Origin: Micromonospora globispora
GTDB lineage: Bacteria; Actinomycetota; Actinomycetes; Mycobacteriales; Micromonosporaceae
DNA: 34,067 nucleotides
Reading direction: 5' to 3'
NCBI RefSeq assembly: GCF_003857015.1
Contig: NZ_QGGF01000240.1
Coordinates: 1-34,067 of the forward strand
In this document: piece by piece, positions 18,401 to 25,158 of the stretch
How the letters are laid out: the number at the start of each line of letters is the position of its first letter
Position numbering within the stretch: position 1 is the first letter of the stretch
Position numbers and translations under genes: made by a program
The notes under the pieces: model-generated
The model's input: only the letters and a program-made list of their open reading frames with translations
The model's database searches: none
Told to the model about the DNA's origin: nothing

Positions 18401-18782
18401 GCGGTCGGTGCGGGCCGAGTTGGCGTTGCAGGAGGGGCGCCCGGAGGACGCGTTGGCGCTCCTCGCAGACCCACAGACGAGGTGGGCGCACCTGATGGCC
18501 CGCGCGTGGTTGGCATGCGGGCGCGTCCAGGAGGCCGTCGAGGTGGCCGCGGCAGAGGTGGGGCGCGCGGAGCGGGCCGGGGAGCGGCTTGCGGAGACGG
18601 ACGCGCGGACGGTGCATGCCGCCGCCTTGGCGGAGCTGGGCCGCGAGCGGGATGCGGCGGACGCATTTCGACGGGCGGCCGACTTGGCAGAAGCCCTTCC
18701 CTACCCGGCGGCCTCTCGCCGCCTGGCTTTGGTACGCCGCCCATGGCGGATAACCGAGGGCTCAGGGTCAGGGACGGAGTAA
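15462..18782 (+). CDS. SARP-family transcriptional regulator with AAA ATPase and TPR-like regions
   Basis: A 1106-aa large regulator. The GTG start at 15462 has GGGAG 6-7 nt upstream. Residues 1-95 form an OmpR/SARP winged-helix domain (LHLLGGFRV, then RTLLKLLAVAP and LRVALHAARRAV). Residues ~96-250 are the bacterial transcriptional activator domain (ending CREALDAEIGVRPGAETEALY). An ATPase follows: Walker A GEAGLGKTR at 293-301 and Walker B VMVVLDDLHAAD around D406/D407. The C-terminal ~500 residues are alanine/arginine-rich helical repeats of TPR type. No LuxR-type HTH is present at the C-terminus, so DNA binding must be N-terminal. Such proteins activate secondary-metabolite or exoenzyme genes. 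The adjacent protease/FG-GAP pair is the obvious candidate target, by position only. Confidence 0.9.
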   Translation: MLRLHLLGGFRVHRNDGPPLVERWPRPSARTLLKLLAVAPDHRLHREEAMEICWPDADPQAALRSLRVALHAARRAVEPELAPRATSSYLIGEGALLRLAPHTVWIDADEAERLAEAALAHGGRAELTAALDAFTGELLPEDRYAPWSHTRRERLAALREKSLLALAAAHLAAGASGEAVEAAEQVLAASPAEEYAHRVLIEAFLRQGLRRRAVHQYHLCREALDAEIGVRPGAETEALYRQALAAPTSAARSGQPALPAAVRLPPALPLRGRDDVLAELLEVEKMPVLLVTGEAGLGKTRLVAEAARRAAEKGAAVLWGAGHDAEGHRPYGPFAEAVEGWLADRSLEERASMGAEYPELAGLLPLGRVEPRSWRSPEEERDRLFQAAAALFGELAAERPVMVVLDDLHAADAGSFQLLSYLARRARENGMGWRFLATLRPEELPDSDPRRHTLDVLVRQSLARAVAPPRLPREACLELAADALGSSAAAVPERVWELSLGNPLFALELARALRDGVVGVSGAPEGIRQVVAQRLGRLDATARRVVDVVAVAGQDAALAEVLDVAGRCGQPQLSAAEATEAVEAAVAASVLEERPVAVEGRPVAGLAFRHPLIRMTCYQMLSAARRRLLHSAYAEAVLRRRPDAVDTLAVQLTHADDPRATGYLRRAAERAAAHHANDTADRYYAELTDRLDALAAESARARMDHSAVLRRMGRFEDAARLLREALTEMERHGDRDGRVLAAARLAELMAKTRSTDEGLRLLDATPPAPDTPAATASAHHLATAVLCFVAGRYEESAAAARAAETAAQVVADPERRGLLARALAMRATSLGLAGRFRKTGLVAQRALPHAKAYGDPQLLALVLSVLREIALRAGRLREAIETGRRALDLAERSGDPTATVFERANLAKIHLMMEETTEARDLAEAAARETGPGLGWCVPYALAALARVRIRMGMPGAGMLLDEAEGAARAQGDFQAQDEVRSVRAELALQEGRPEDALALLADPQTRWAHLMARAWLACGRVQEAVEVAAAEVGRAERAGERLAETDARTVHAAALAELGRERDAADAFRRAADLAEALPYPAASRRLALVRRPWRITEGSGSGTE

Positions 18783-18784
18783 CG

Positions 18785-19235
18785 GCTGCAAGGGCCCGCA
18801 TGCTTTGGCGTTCGTGCTTTCCGGCGGCAACGTCAACGACTGCAGCCGCTTCGCCCACGTCATGGCCGCGATCCGTGTCGGGCGGCCGGGGCCGGGCCGA
18901 CCCCGGGTCCGTCCGGACCACGTCATCGGCGACAAGGGCTACAGCTCCAAGGCGATCCGGGCTGACCTTCGTCGACGGGGCATCGGGCACAGCATCCCCG
19001 AACGCGCCGATCAGCAGGCCAACCGCCGCCCACGGGGCAGTCGCGAACCCCGGCCGGTGTTCGACAGGCAGCTCTACAAGCACCGCAGCTCCGCGGAGCG
19101 CTGCTTCAACGGCCTCAAGCAGTGCCGCAGCGTCGCCACCCGCTGAGACAAGACAGCGACGTCGTACCAGGCGGCCTGTTCGCGGCGACATGCACCGTGA
19201 TTCTGGCGCTGGGTCTGACCGATGTGCGCCGCTGA
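18785..19235 (+). pseudogene. IS5-family transposase remnant (5'-truncated, nonsense and frameshift)
   Basis: The frame from 18787 reads KGPHALAFVLSGGNVNDC, the middle of an IS5/IS427-type DDE transposase, but everything upstream is missing and the SARP gene stop lies at 18780-18782. The second catalytic Asp (IGDKGYSS) and the Glu (SSAERCFNGLKQ) are present. Where family members read RYDKTATSYQAA, a TGA at 19144-19146 replaces the tyrosine, and DKTATSYQAA continues after it in the same frame. A further shift gives a plausible hydrophobic end (FAATCTVILALGL) up to about 19235. It is inactive. It fills most of the 501-bp gap before the GH15 gene, and no terminal repeats were found. Confidence 0.85.
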
Positions 19236-19283
19236 GTTCCCGCCAGCACTTACGGTGAGGAGCATGTTGCAGGAGGGCGGTGA

Positions 19284-21170
19284 TTGGAGTTGTATCCATT
19301 CGTCGAGTCACACGGCCTGATCGGCGACATGCAGACGGCGGCGCTGATCGCGGACGACGGCACCCTTGACTGGTTTTGCGCGCCCCGGTTCGACTCGCCC
19401 AGCGTGTTCGCCGGACTGCTCGATCACAAAAAGGGCGGGTATCTCCGCATCGCGCCCCATGGCGCCGATTACGTCAGAAAGGAGCAGTTGTACCTGCCTG
19501 GGGCACCGATCCTGATCACTCGTTTCCTCACTCCCGACGGTGTGGGTGAGATCATCGACTTCATGCCGGTTGCCGGCGATACGGCGACCGATCGTCATTG
19601 CATCGTTCGGCTGATCAGCGTGGTTCGGGGCACCATGCGGTTCCGGATCGATTGCCAGCCGCGGTTCAACTATGGGCGTGACCCGCACGAGGTCGAGATG
19701 TACACCGACGGCGCCGTTTTCCGCAGCCCGACGCTCAGCATCACGCTGCATCGGGTCCGCCACGCCGACCAGCCCCCGGACGAAGTCGAGATCGAACGCG
19801 ACGGCGACGGGGTGCGCGCCTTCGCCACCCTGCGCCAGGGTGCCTCCGGCGGACTCCTCGTCGAAACCGGATCGAGCGAACCACCCCGCCTGATCGCGCC
19901 TGAGGAAATCCGGTCGATGTACGAGCAGACCCGGGATTTCTGGCGGGGCTGGCTCGGCGGCTCCTGCTATGCCGGACGGTGGCGGGAAGCGGTGGAGCGC
20001 TCCGCCCTGACGCTGAAGCTCCTGACGTACGCGCCGACCGGTGCCCTGATCGCCGCTCCCACCGCCGGCCTGCCGGAGCAGATCGGCGGGACGCGGAACT
20101 GGGACTACCGGTACGCCTGGATCCGCGACGCCTCGTGGTCGGTCTACGCCCTGCTCGGTCTCGGCCTCACCGAGGAAGCGCAGCGATATCTGCGATGGCT
20201 CAACGACCGGATCTGCGAGGCGGCAGACCGTGCAACGCCGCTGCACCACATGTACCGCGTCGACGGCTCGACAGCCCTCGACGAGGAGGAGCTCGACCAC
20301 CTCGAGGGCTACCGACGCTCCCGCCCCGTGCGGATCGGCAACGCCGCCGCCGACCAGCTCCAGCTCGACATTTACGGCGAAGCGCTGAGCGCCATCCACT
20401 TGGCTGACACGCAGGGGCTGCGCAGCTCCCATCAGGCGTGGCTCAACACCGTCAAGCTCATCGACTGGCTCTGCGAGCACTGGGACAGACCCGATGAAGG
20501 GATCTGGGAGACCCGGGGCGGCCGCCAGGACTTCACCTTCGGCCGCCTCATGTCCTGGGTCGCTCTCGACCGGGCCATCCGCCTCGCTCAGCGGCACGGG
20601 GTGCCCGCCGAAATCAACCGCTGGACCACCGAGCGAGACAAGATATACCGCCAGATCATGAACCGGGGATACCACTCCGGACGCCGGGCGTTCGTGCAGC
20701 ACTACGGCAACGACGTCCTGGACGCGGCGCTGCTCTCCATGCCGGCCGTTGGGTTCATCGCGCCCGACGACCCGATGTGGCAGTCAACCCTGCGGGCAAT
20801 GGACGACGAGCTCGTCTCCGACAGCCTGGTCTACCGGTACAACCCCACCGCGTCGCCCGACGGCCTGGCCGGCAGCGAAGGCACCTTCAGCATGTGCACC
20901 TTCTGGTACGTGGAAGCCCTGGCCCGCTCGGGACGTCTCAACGACGCGCTGATCACCTTCGAGAAGATGCTCACCTACAGCACCCACCTCGGTCTTTACG
21001 GGGAGGAGATCGGCCCGACCGGCGAGCAGCTCGGCAACTTTCCCCAAGCCTTCAGTCACCTTGCGCTGATCAACACCGCGATGGTCCTCGATCAATCCAT
21101 GCCCGCTCCACCGGCACCGTGTCACGTGCCGCTCGGACCCCTGGTCAGGCGAGATCCACTGCGCGGGTGA
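19284..21170 (+). CDS. Glycoside hydrolase family 15 (glucoamylase/trehalase-like), altered C-terminus
   Basis: A cytosolic glycosidase of 628 aa with no signal peptide. The TTG at 19284 is chosen because GGAGGG lies 7 nt upstream and the protein begins [18 protein letters not shown] as in the family. Residues 1-250 are the N-terminal beta-sandwich. The (alpha/alpha)6 barrel follows with [40 protein letters not shown] (first catalytic Glu) and [20 protein letters not shown] (second Glu region). Actinobacterial members hydrolyse trehalose or alpha-glucan ends; the substrate here is not certain. After [16 protein letters not shown] the expected short end is replaced by a ~25-residue proline/arginine-rich tail coded by the reverse of an integrase remnant. 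The end was overwritten by insertion, but the catalytic core looks complete. Confidence 0.92.
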   Translation: MELYPFVESHGLIGDMQTAALIADDGTLDWFCAPRFDSPSVFAGLLDHKKGGYLRIAPHGADYVRKEQLYLPGAPILITRFLTPDGVGEIIDFMPVAGDTATDRHCIVRLISVVRGTMRFRIDCQPRFNYGRDPHEVEMYTDGAVFRSPTLSITLHRVRHADQPPDEVEIERDGDGVRAFATLRQGASGGLLVETGSSEPPRLIAPEEIRSMYEQTRDFWRGWLGGSCYAGRWREAVERSALTLKLLTYAPTGALIAAPTAGLPEQIGGTRNWDYRYAWIRDASWSVYALLGLGLTEEAQRYLRWLNDRICEAADRATPLHHMYRVDGSTALDEEELDHLEGYRRSRPVRIGNAAADQLQLDIYGEALSAIHLADTQGLRSSHQAWLNTVKLIDWLCEHWDRPDEGIWETRGGRQDFTFGRLMSWVALDRAIRLAQRHGVPAEINRWTTERDKIYRQIMNRGYHSGRRAFVQHYGNDVLDAALLSMPAVGFIAPDDPMWQSTLRAMDDELVSDSLVYRYNPTASPDGLAGSEGTFSMCTFWYVEALARSGRLNDALITFEKMLTYSTHLGLYGEEIGPTGEQLGNFPQAFSHLALINTAMVLDQSMPAPPAPCHVPLGPLVRRDPLRG

Positions 21171-21345
21171 AGATCCGCCCGAGGTGCCTGCGGCGGAGCC
21201 CTGATCACCTCGATGCCCTCGGCAGTGAACGCCGCTTCGAAGACCTCGGTGAATCTCGTATCCCGGTCGCGCAGCAGGAACCGCTGCCCAGCCGGGGTGC
21301 CTTCCGTTCTGACGGCGCCGAGCCCCGTTGCGGTCGAACCGGGCA
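21130..21345 (-). pseudogene. rve-type integrase/transposase fragment
   Basis: The minus strand encodes [20 protein letters not shown] followed by [18 protein letters not shown], the core around the second catalytic Asp of an integrase-type (rve) transposase, normally followed by NAxAER. Here homology stops at PRA, and nothing upstream of the first Asp or around the Glu is present. Its 3' side overlaps the extended end of the GH15 gene on the other strand. Its 5' side is cut at the inverted repeat at 21359. It is a relic only. Confidence 0.75.
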
Positions 21346-21358
21346 CAGTTGGCCGCTA

Positions 21359-21387
21359 GGGCGCGTATCGGGTCGTGATCAATGAGC
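21359..21387 (+). repeat. Left terminal inverted repeat
   Basis: Begins GGGCGCGTATCGGG and ends CAATGAGC. It is flanked on the left by TA and matches 23854-23882 in inverse orientation at 28 of 29 positions. Confidence 0.85.
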
Positions 21388-21537
21388 ATCGCAGCTTCCG
21401 GGGCGGGTGCCCGTCCGGGGTACGGGACGCGGCGATCTGCGGCTGCGCCGTGTGGGCGCGAGTGACCGGAAGCGATGCCGCAGGCAGGCAGCGGCGGGGC
21501 CCGAGGGCCCTGGCTGCGTGCCCGCCGGGATGGTGTG

Positions 21538-22116
21538 TCAGACCATGGCGAGCCGGTCCACCAGCAGCTCCACCCTCGGCTCGGTGTCCTCCGGCGGCAG
21601 CCGTCCCGCTCGGGTCAGGGTGGCCAGCCCGTGCAGGGCCGCCCAGAACACCTCGGTGAACAGTCCCGGGTGGACGCCGTCCCCGGCGACCTCGCCGAGG
21701 CTTTCCAGCAGGGCGGCGAAGGCGTCCTTAAGAGGTTGTGGGGTGTCCTCGTTCGCGAAGGCCAGGCCGCCGTCGAGCTCGAACATGGCGTCGTAGACCG
21801 CCGGGTTGCGTGCGGCGAATTCGAGGTAGGTGCGGGCGAGGGCGGTGACCCGGGCGCGAGGTCCGTCCGCGGCGGAGGTCGCGGCCCGCAGCGCCGCGGC
21901 CATCTCGGCGGCGCCGTCGAGGGCGACGGCGCCGATGATCTCGCGTTTGCCGCGGAAGTGGCTGTAGAGGACGGGCTGGCTGTATTCGATGCGCTCGGCG
22001 AGCCGGCGGGTGGTGACCGCGTCCCAGCCCTGCTGCTCGGCGAGCTCGCGGGCTGTCGCCACGATGAGGCGCTCGCGCTCCGCCCGTTCGCGCTCCTTGC
22101 GTTTCTGTACCGACAT
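21538..22116 (-). CDS. TetR-family transcriptional regulator
   Basis: A 192-aa repressor-type protein. A basic start (VQKRKERERAERERLIVATA) leads into the helix-turn-helix at residues ~30-60 (VTTRRLAERIEYSQPVLYSHF). The ligand-binding helical domain (~70-192) is variable. It is transcribed away from the DUF1772 gene at 22208 across a 91-bp gap with two copies of a CTAGC palindrome, the likely operators, so it probably represses itself and that gene. The ligand is unknown. The gene is intact although it lies between two wrecked mobile-element genes. Confidence 0.92.
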   Translation of the reverse strand: MSVQKRKERERAERERLIVATARELAEQQGWDAVTTRRLAERIEYSQPVLYSHFRGKREIIGAVALDGAAEMAAALRAATSAADGPRARVTALARTYLEFAARNPAVYDAMFELDGGLAFANEDTPQPLKDAFAALLESLGEVAGDGVHPGLFTEVFWAALHGLATLTRAGRLPPEDTEPRVELLVDRLAMV

Positions 22117-22125
22117 GATTCGATC

Positions 22126-22138
22126 CTAGCACCGCTAG
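22126..22138. promoter_or_regulatory. TetR operator copy 1
   Basis: CTAGCACCGCTAG, an imperfect 13-bp palindrome starting 10 bp upstream of the TetR ATG. Copy 2 at 22177-22189 matches it at 11 of 13 positions. Assignment to the adjacent TetR is by position. Confidence 0.6.
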
Positions 22139-22176
22139 GCAAGCGAGCGGCAGCAGTGCTAGCGTTGCCTCATCAG

Positions 22177-22189
22177 CTAGCAACACTAG
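22177..22189. promoter_or_regulatory. TetR operator copy 2
   Basis: CTAGCAACACTAG, an imperfect palindrome ending 18 bp before the DUF1772 ATG and just before its AGGAGGGG ribosome binding site. A related half-site (TGCTAGCGTTGC, 22157-22168) lies between the two copies. Confidence 0.6.
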
Positions 22190-22207
22190 ATGCTAGGAGG
22201 GGTCATC

Positions 22208-22654
22208 ATGCTCAACGCACTCGAGGTGTTCACCACCGTGGTCGTCGGCGTGATGGTGGGGGTGGAGTTCTCCGTCGCCTTCGTCATCAACCCGATCCTC
22301 GACGCACTCCCCGGTGACAGTGGCCAACTCGGCCGCGCCCACGGGGGCCGGATGCTCGGCGCCGTGATGCCGGTCTGGTACATCACCTCGCTCGTCCTCG
22401 TTGCGGTCTGGGCCATCGCCGGATGGCACCACCACGGCACCGGCCTCGTCGTCACCGCCGGCGCGCTGCTGATCCTCAGCGTGATCATGTCGATCCTGCT
22501 GCTCGTCCCGATCAACAACCGGGGCAAGACGTGGACCCCTGACAACCGGCCCGCCGACTGGAAGCAGCAGATGAACCGCTGGGACCGCCTCCACTACGTC
22601 CGCGTCGCCGTCCTCATCGCCGCCTTCGCCCTGCTGGTCGCCGCCCTCATCTGA
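22208..22654 (+). CDS. DUF1772 (anthrone-oxygenase-like) membrane protein
   Basis: A 148-aa integral membrane protein. The ATG at 22208 has GGAGGGG about 6 nt upstream, so an earlier in-frame codon is not used. Four hydrophobic segments are visible (~5-28, ~52-72, ~78-98, ~128-147), with the family-like WKQQMNRWDRLHYVRVAV before the last. DUF1772 proteins include small anthrone oxygenases of polyketide pathways, but most are uncharacterised, and nothing here shows a polyketide context. Control by the divergent TetR is likely. It may detoxify or oxidise a quinone-like compound (inference). Confidence 0.85.
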   Translation: MLNALEVFTTVVVGVMVGVEFSVAFVINPILDALPGDSGQLGRAHGGRMLGAVMPVWYITSLVLVAVWAIAGWHHHGTGLVVTAGALLILSVIMSILLLVPINNRGKTWTPDNRPADWKQQMNRWDRLHYVRVAVLIAAFALLVAALI

Positions 22655-22774
22655 CCCCGCGCGGGCCGACACCGCGCCGGTGGCGCACAATCCCCACTCC
22701 CCGGGCGGCAGCGGCCCACCCAAATCCCGACATCCGGGAATGCAGCTGCCGCTTAGAGCCCACAACCCGACAAA

Positions 22775-23859
22775 CTACGCCCCTCGATGACCTGCGCGGC
22801 TCCCGGCTCTGGTTCGGGTGAGGTCTTTGATCCAGATCACCGAGGCACGCAGCCGAAGCCCGGCGAGGTAGCTTTCCGGGGTCTTGTCGTAGCGGGTCGC
22901 GATGCCCCGCCACGCCTTGAGCTTGTTGATCAGGCGCTCGACGGTGTTCCTCTCCTTGTAGAACTCGGCGTCGTGGTCGACGGGGCATCCCCTTTGCGGC
23001 CCTTCGTCTTCCGGTTGGCGGCCTGGTCCCGTTTCTCCGGGATGACGGCCTTGATGCCGCGCCTGCGCAGGTGGGCGCGGTTGCCGCGGGACGAGTACCC
23101 CTTGTCCCCGGCGACCGCGTCCGGCCTGGTGCGAGGCCGCCCCACTGGGCCGCGGACCCGGATCTCCCCAGCACCGGGATGAACTGTGGGCTGTCGGCCG
23201 CCTGTCCCGCGGTCAAGACGAACGCCAACGGCCGGCACTTGCGGTCGGCGGCGAGATGGACCTTTGACGTCTGCCCGCCCCGTGAGCGCCCCAGCAGAGC
23301 GGCCTTCAGCCGGACCCTGCGCCAGCGCCGGACGCGTCGCCGCTCGTCCCGCTCGGGATCGGCACCACCGTCCTGCCCGCTTCGCCCCTCGGGACCGGCC
23401 CCCTTTGACCTGGCCTCCTCCTCCTCTTCGGCGGCAGCCTTCTCCAAAGCGGCGAGCACGTCCTGGCTCGTGTTGCATCCCGGCGGCATCGTGATGGGCC
23501 CGCACGGTGGTGGAGTCGATACTGACCAGCGACAGATCCACCTCACCCCGCTTCGCGGCCTCCGCGATCAGGCCCTCCAGCAGGGCCTCGAACACGCCGG
23601 CGTCACGCCACTGCCGGAAACGATTGGACACCGTCGACCAGGCACCGAATTCCTGCGGCATCTCCCGCCACTGCCCGCCGGTCCTGAACCGCCAGACCAC
23701 GCCCTCGAACTGCTGGCGCAACCGCTCGGGGTGCGGGCCATACTCGCCGATTGGCAGGTACGGCTCGATGAACTCCAACTCCACATCGGTCAGCTGCGCA
23801 CGGGTCACGCAAGACGATCTACCGGATCGAAGATCAGCACGAGGGGAGAACCCGCTCAT
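22775..23859 (-). pseudogene. IS5-family transposase broken by three frameshifts
   Basis: The coding order is clear but spread over three frames. The N-terminus MSGFSPRADLRSG... through LTDVELEFIEPYLPIGEYGP and SIDSTTVRAHHDAAGM (first Asp) is in one frame. SQDVLAALEKAAAEEEEEAR to QTSKVHLAADRKCRPLAFVL is in a second. The text returns to the first frame for RPDAVAGDKGYSSRGNRAHL (second Asp). DAEFYKERNTVERLINKLKA (Glu) to IKDLTRTRAGSRAGHRGA is in a third, ending at the TAG at 22777-22775. The shifts lie near 23475, 23170 and 22985. The catalytic residues survive, so it decayed recently or the shifts are sequencing errors. Confidence 0.88.
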
Positions 23860-23882
23860 TGATCACGACCCGATACGCGTCC
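23854..23882 (-). repeat. Right terminal inverted repeat
   Basis: Inverse copy of 21359-21387 with one mismatch, bordered outside by TA at 23883-23884. Its inner end includes the transposase ATG (23859-23857), so it is the transposase 5' end of the element. Confidence 0.85.
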
Positions 23883-23964
23883 TAGTGCCGGAGCCGTTCG
23901 GACGTCGGGCGCTCCACCTCGTCCCCGTCGGGCGAGGCTGGACGACGTTCTGGTCCCAGCGCTA

Positions 23965-24350
23965 CGACGACTGGGCGGAGGGAGCCGCGGTGCTGCTGCT
24001 CGATGTCGTCGACGAGGACGGCGCGCGGGTCGCCGCGCAGATCCGCGACGGCGGCGACACCGCCCAGCTCGCCGGTGACCTGCGCGAGCGCCGGGGCTGC
24101 ATCGTGGTGACGTCCAGCGTGCACGCCGCTGTTCGGCCTACCGGGCAGTCCCGCGTACGCCGCCAGCAGGGGTGCGCTCGCCGCGCTGACCCGACAGCTC
24201 GCCGCGGAGTACGGCCCCCAGGTACGGATCAACGCCGTGCTGCCCGGCCCAGTGGACACCGAACGCCTGGCGTGGTCTGGGTGCGCCGGCCCGGGAACGA
24301 CCTAACGCGGGCGAGCCTCGTGGTGGACGGTGGCTGGAGCATCACCAGGC
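23965..24350 (+). pseudogene. Deleted short-chain dehydrogenase/reductase (SDR) pseudogene
   Basis: Pieces of a classical SDR occur in the right order with gaps. WAEGAAVLLLDVVDEDGARV and AAQIRDGG (beta-2/alpha-2) come first. They join directly to DLRERRGCIVVTSSVHA (beta-5), which skips the NNAG region. A shift of frame near 24130 gives GLPGSPAYAASRGALAALTR (active-site YxxxR instead of YxxxK) and RINAVLPGPVDTERL. A second shift back gives TRASLVVDGGWSIT, the usual end. The TGxxxGIG nucleotide loop is missing altogether. It lies right against the transposon end at 23882. It cannot make a working enzyme. Confidence 0.82.
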
Positions 24351-24384
24351 CAGACCGGTTACTCCTTACTCGGATAATCTCCTT

Positions 24385-24663
24385 CTATAGCCTGGTCCGT
24401 TCCGGATGCATCCCGTCAACGACTTCGTGACCCGGAGTACGAACGCAGTTCGATCCTGGCTCGGCCCCGCACACCGGGCAGGCCCGCCACTCCTGGACCG
24501 GGCCGGCGTCGTGCCCCAAGGTCAGGGCGACCTCGCTGATCTCGTCAGCCAGTTGGTGCAGGCCCGGGTCTCGATGCCGGATGGCGGCCTGGTGGATCTT
24601 CTGAACTGACTCTCGCGCCCGTCCCAGCGTGCGCTTCGCTGATGCGCCCGGATCAGAGGACAT
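24385..24663 (-). CDS. Small zinc-knuckle-like hypothetical protein
   Basis: A 92-aa protein starting MSSDPGASAKRTLG at the ATG at 24663. An upstream extension is possible but looks like low-quality proline/arginine text. Residues ~10-58 are helical. The end holds a C-x2-C...C...H cluster: CPVCGAEPGSNC and later HEVVDGMHPERTRL. Similar short modules occur in actinomycete and phage hypothetical proteins. No function is assigned. The ribosome binding site is weak (GGGA), and the gene sits among relics, so it may be accessory or phage-derived. Confidence 0.5.
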   Translation of the reverse strand: MSSDPGASAKRTLGRARESVQKIHQAAIRHRDPGLHQLADEISEVALTLGHDAGPVQEWRACPVCGAEPGSNCVRTPGHEVVDGMHPERTRL

Positions 24664-24726
24664 GTCATCCCGGCTTCCCGGTAGTGCGGCGATCAAACCG
24701 GCTACGGGTGGTGTTGGCTGGGGTTC

Positions 24727-25145
24727 GTGCCTCGCCGTCGGGATCCTGCCGCGCCGCGGGTCGTGTACCGCACGGCTCGTGTCGGGTTGCGGGTGACGCC
24801 GGGGCAGCGGCGCCGGTGTTTCGGGTTGCTGCGCTCGGCTGGTGACGTGTGGGCGTGTGTGGTGGAGGTCAACGCGTGGCGGCGGCGCCGCCACGACGCA
24901 CCGCTGGCCGGCTATCAGCAGTTGTGTCGGGAGTTGGCGGCGTCCGGGCCGGGCACATTCGCCGAACTGGACTCCACCGGGGCCCGGTCGGTGCTGCGGC
25001 GCTTCTCCGACGCGTGGTTCGCGGCGGCGAAACGTCGCAGCGAGGGTGACGGGTCGGTGCGGTTTCCGCGTCGCCGCCGCGGGTTGATGCCGGTCCGCTG
25101 GGTATCACGGTACGTTCACCCTGGAAAAGCGGTCCGCGTGGAGAT
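24727..25145 (+). pseudogene. N-terminal fragment of a TnpB (IS200/IS605-type OrfB) gene
   Basis: From 24766 the frame reads VVYRTARVGLRVTPGQRRRC, then LLRSAGDVWACVVEVNAWRR and VLRRFSDAWFAAAKRR, the helical N-terminus of the RNA-guided endonuclease TnpB. The match ends at RRRGLMPVRW (near 25100). There the expected YHGTFTLE continues in another frame after one extra base, and homology is lost by about 25145. The RuvC-like nuclease domain, zinc finger and right end are all absent. An open frame nominally continues to 25281, but that part is the reverse of the patatin gene end. Confidence 0.75.
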
Positions 25146-25158
25146 GGACGTGACGCGT

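Larger units (their letters stand above)
21359..23882. mobile_element. 2.5-kb unit bounded by 29-bp inverted repeats, IS5-like with TetR/DUF1772 cargo
   Basis: The 29-bp sequences at 21359-21387 (plus) and 23882-23854 (minus) are identical except for one base (third position G versus A). Each is preceded outside by TA (21357-21358 and 23883-23884), as expected for the TA duplication of many IS5/IS427-group elements. Inside lie the broken transposase (22775-23859), whose ATG is within the right repeat, and an intact divergent TetR/DUF1772 pair. Either this is one passenger-carrying transposon, or it is two left ends of related IS copies that trapped the pair. I cannot separate these by eye. 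Confidence 0.6.

Noticed and set aside
17704..19311. 535-codon minus-strand frame across the SARP end and the transposase relic
   Set aside because: Proline/arginine-rich text in the antisense frame, crossing two unrelated loci.
19308..20702. 464-codon minus-strand frame inside the GH15 gene
   Set aside because: Antisense shadow of a conserved enzyme.
21497..21510. GGGCCC-GA-GGGCCC repeat downstream of the TetR gene as a terminator
   Set aside because: The 2-nt gap is too small for a hairpin loop and there is no T-run; it is likely chance in GC-rich DNA.
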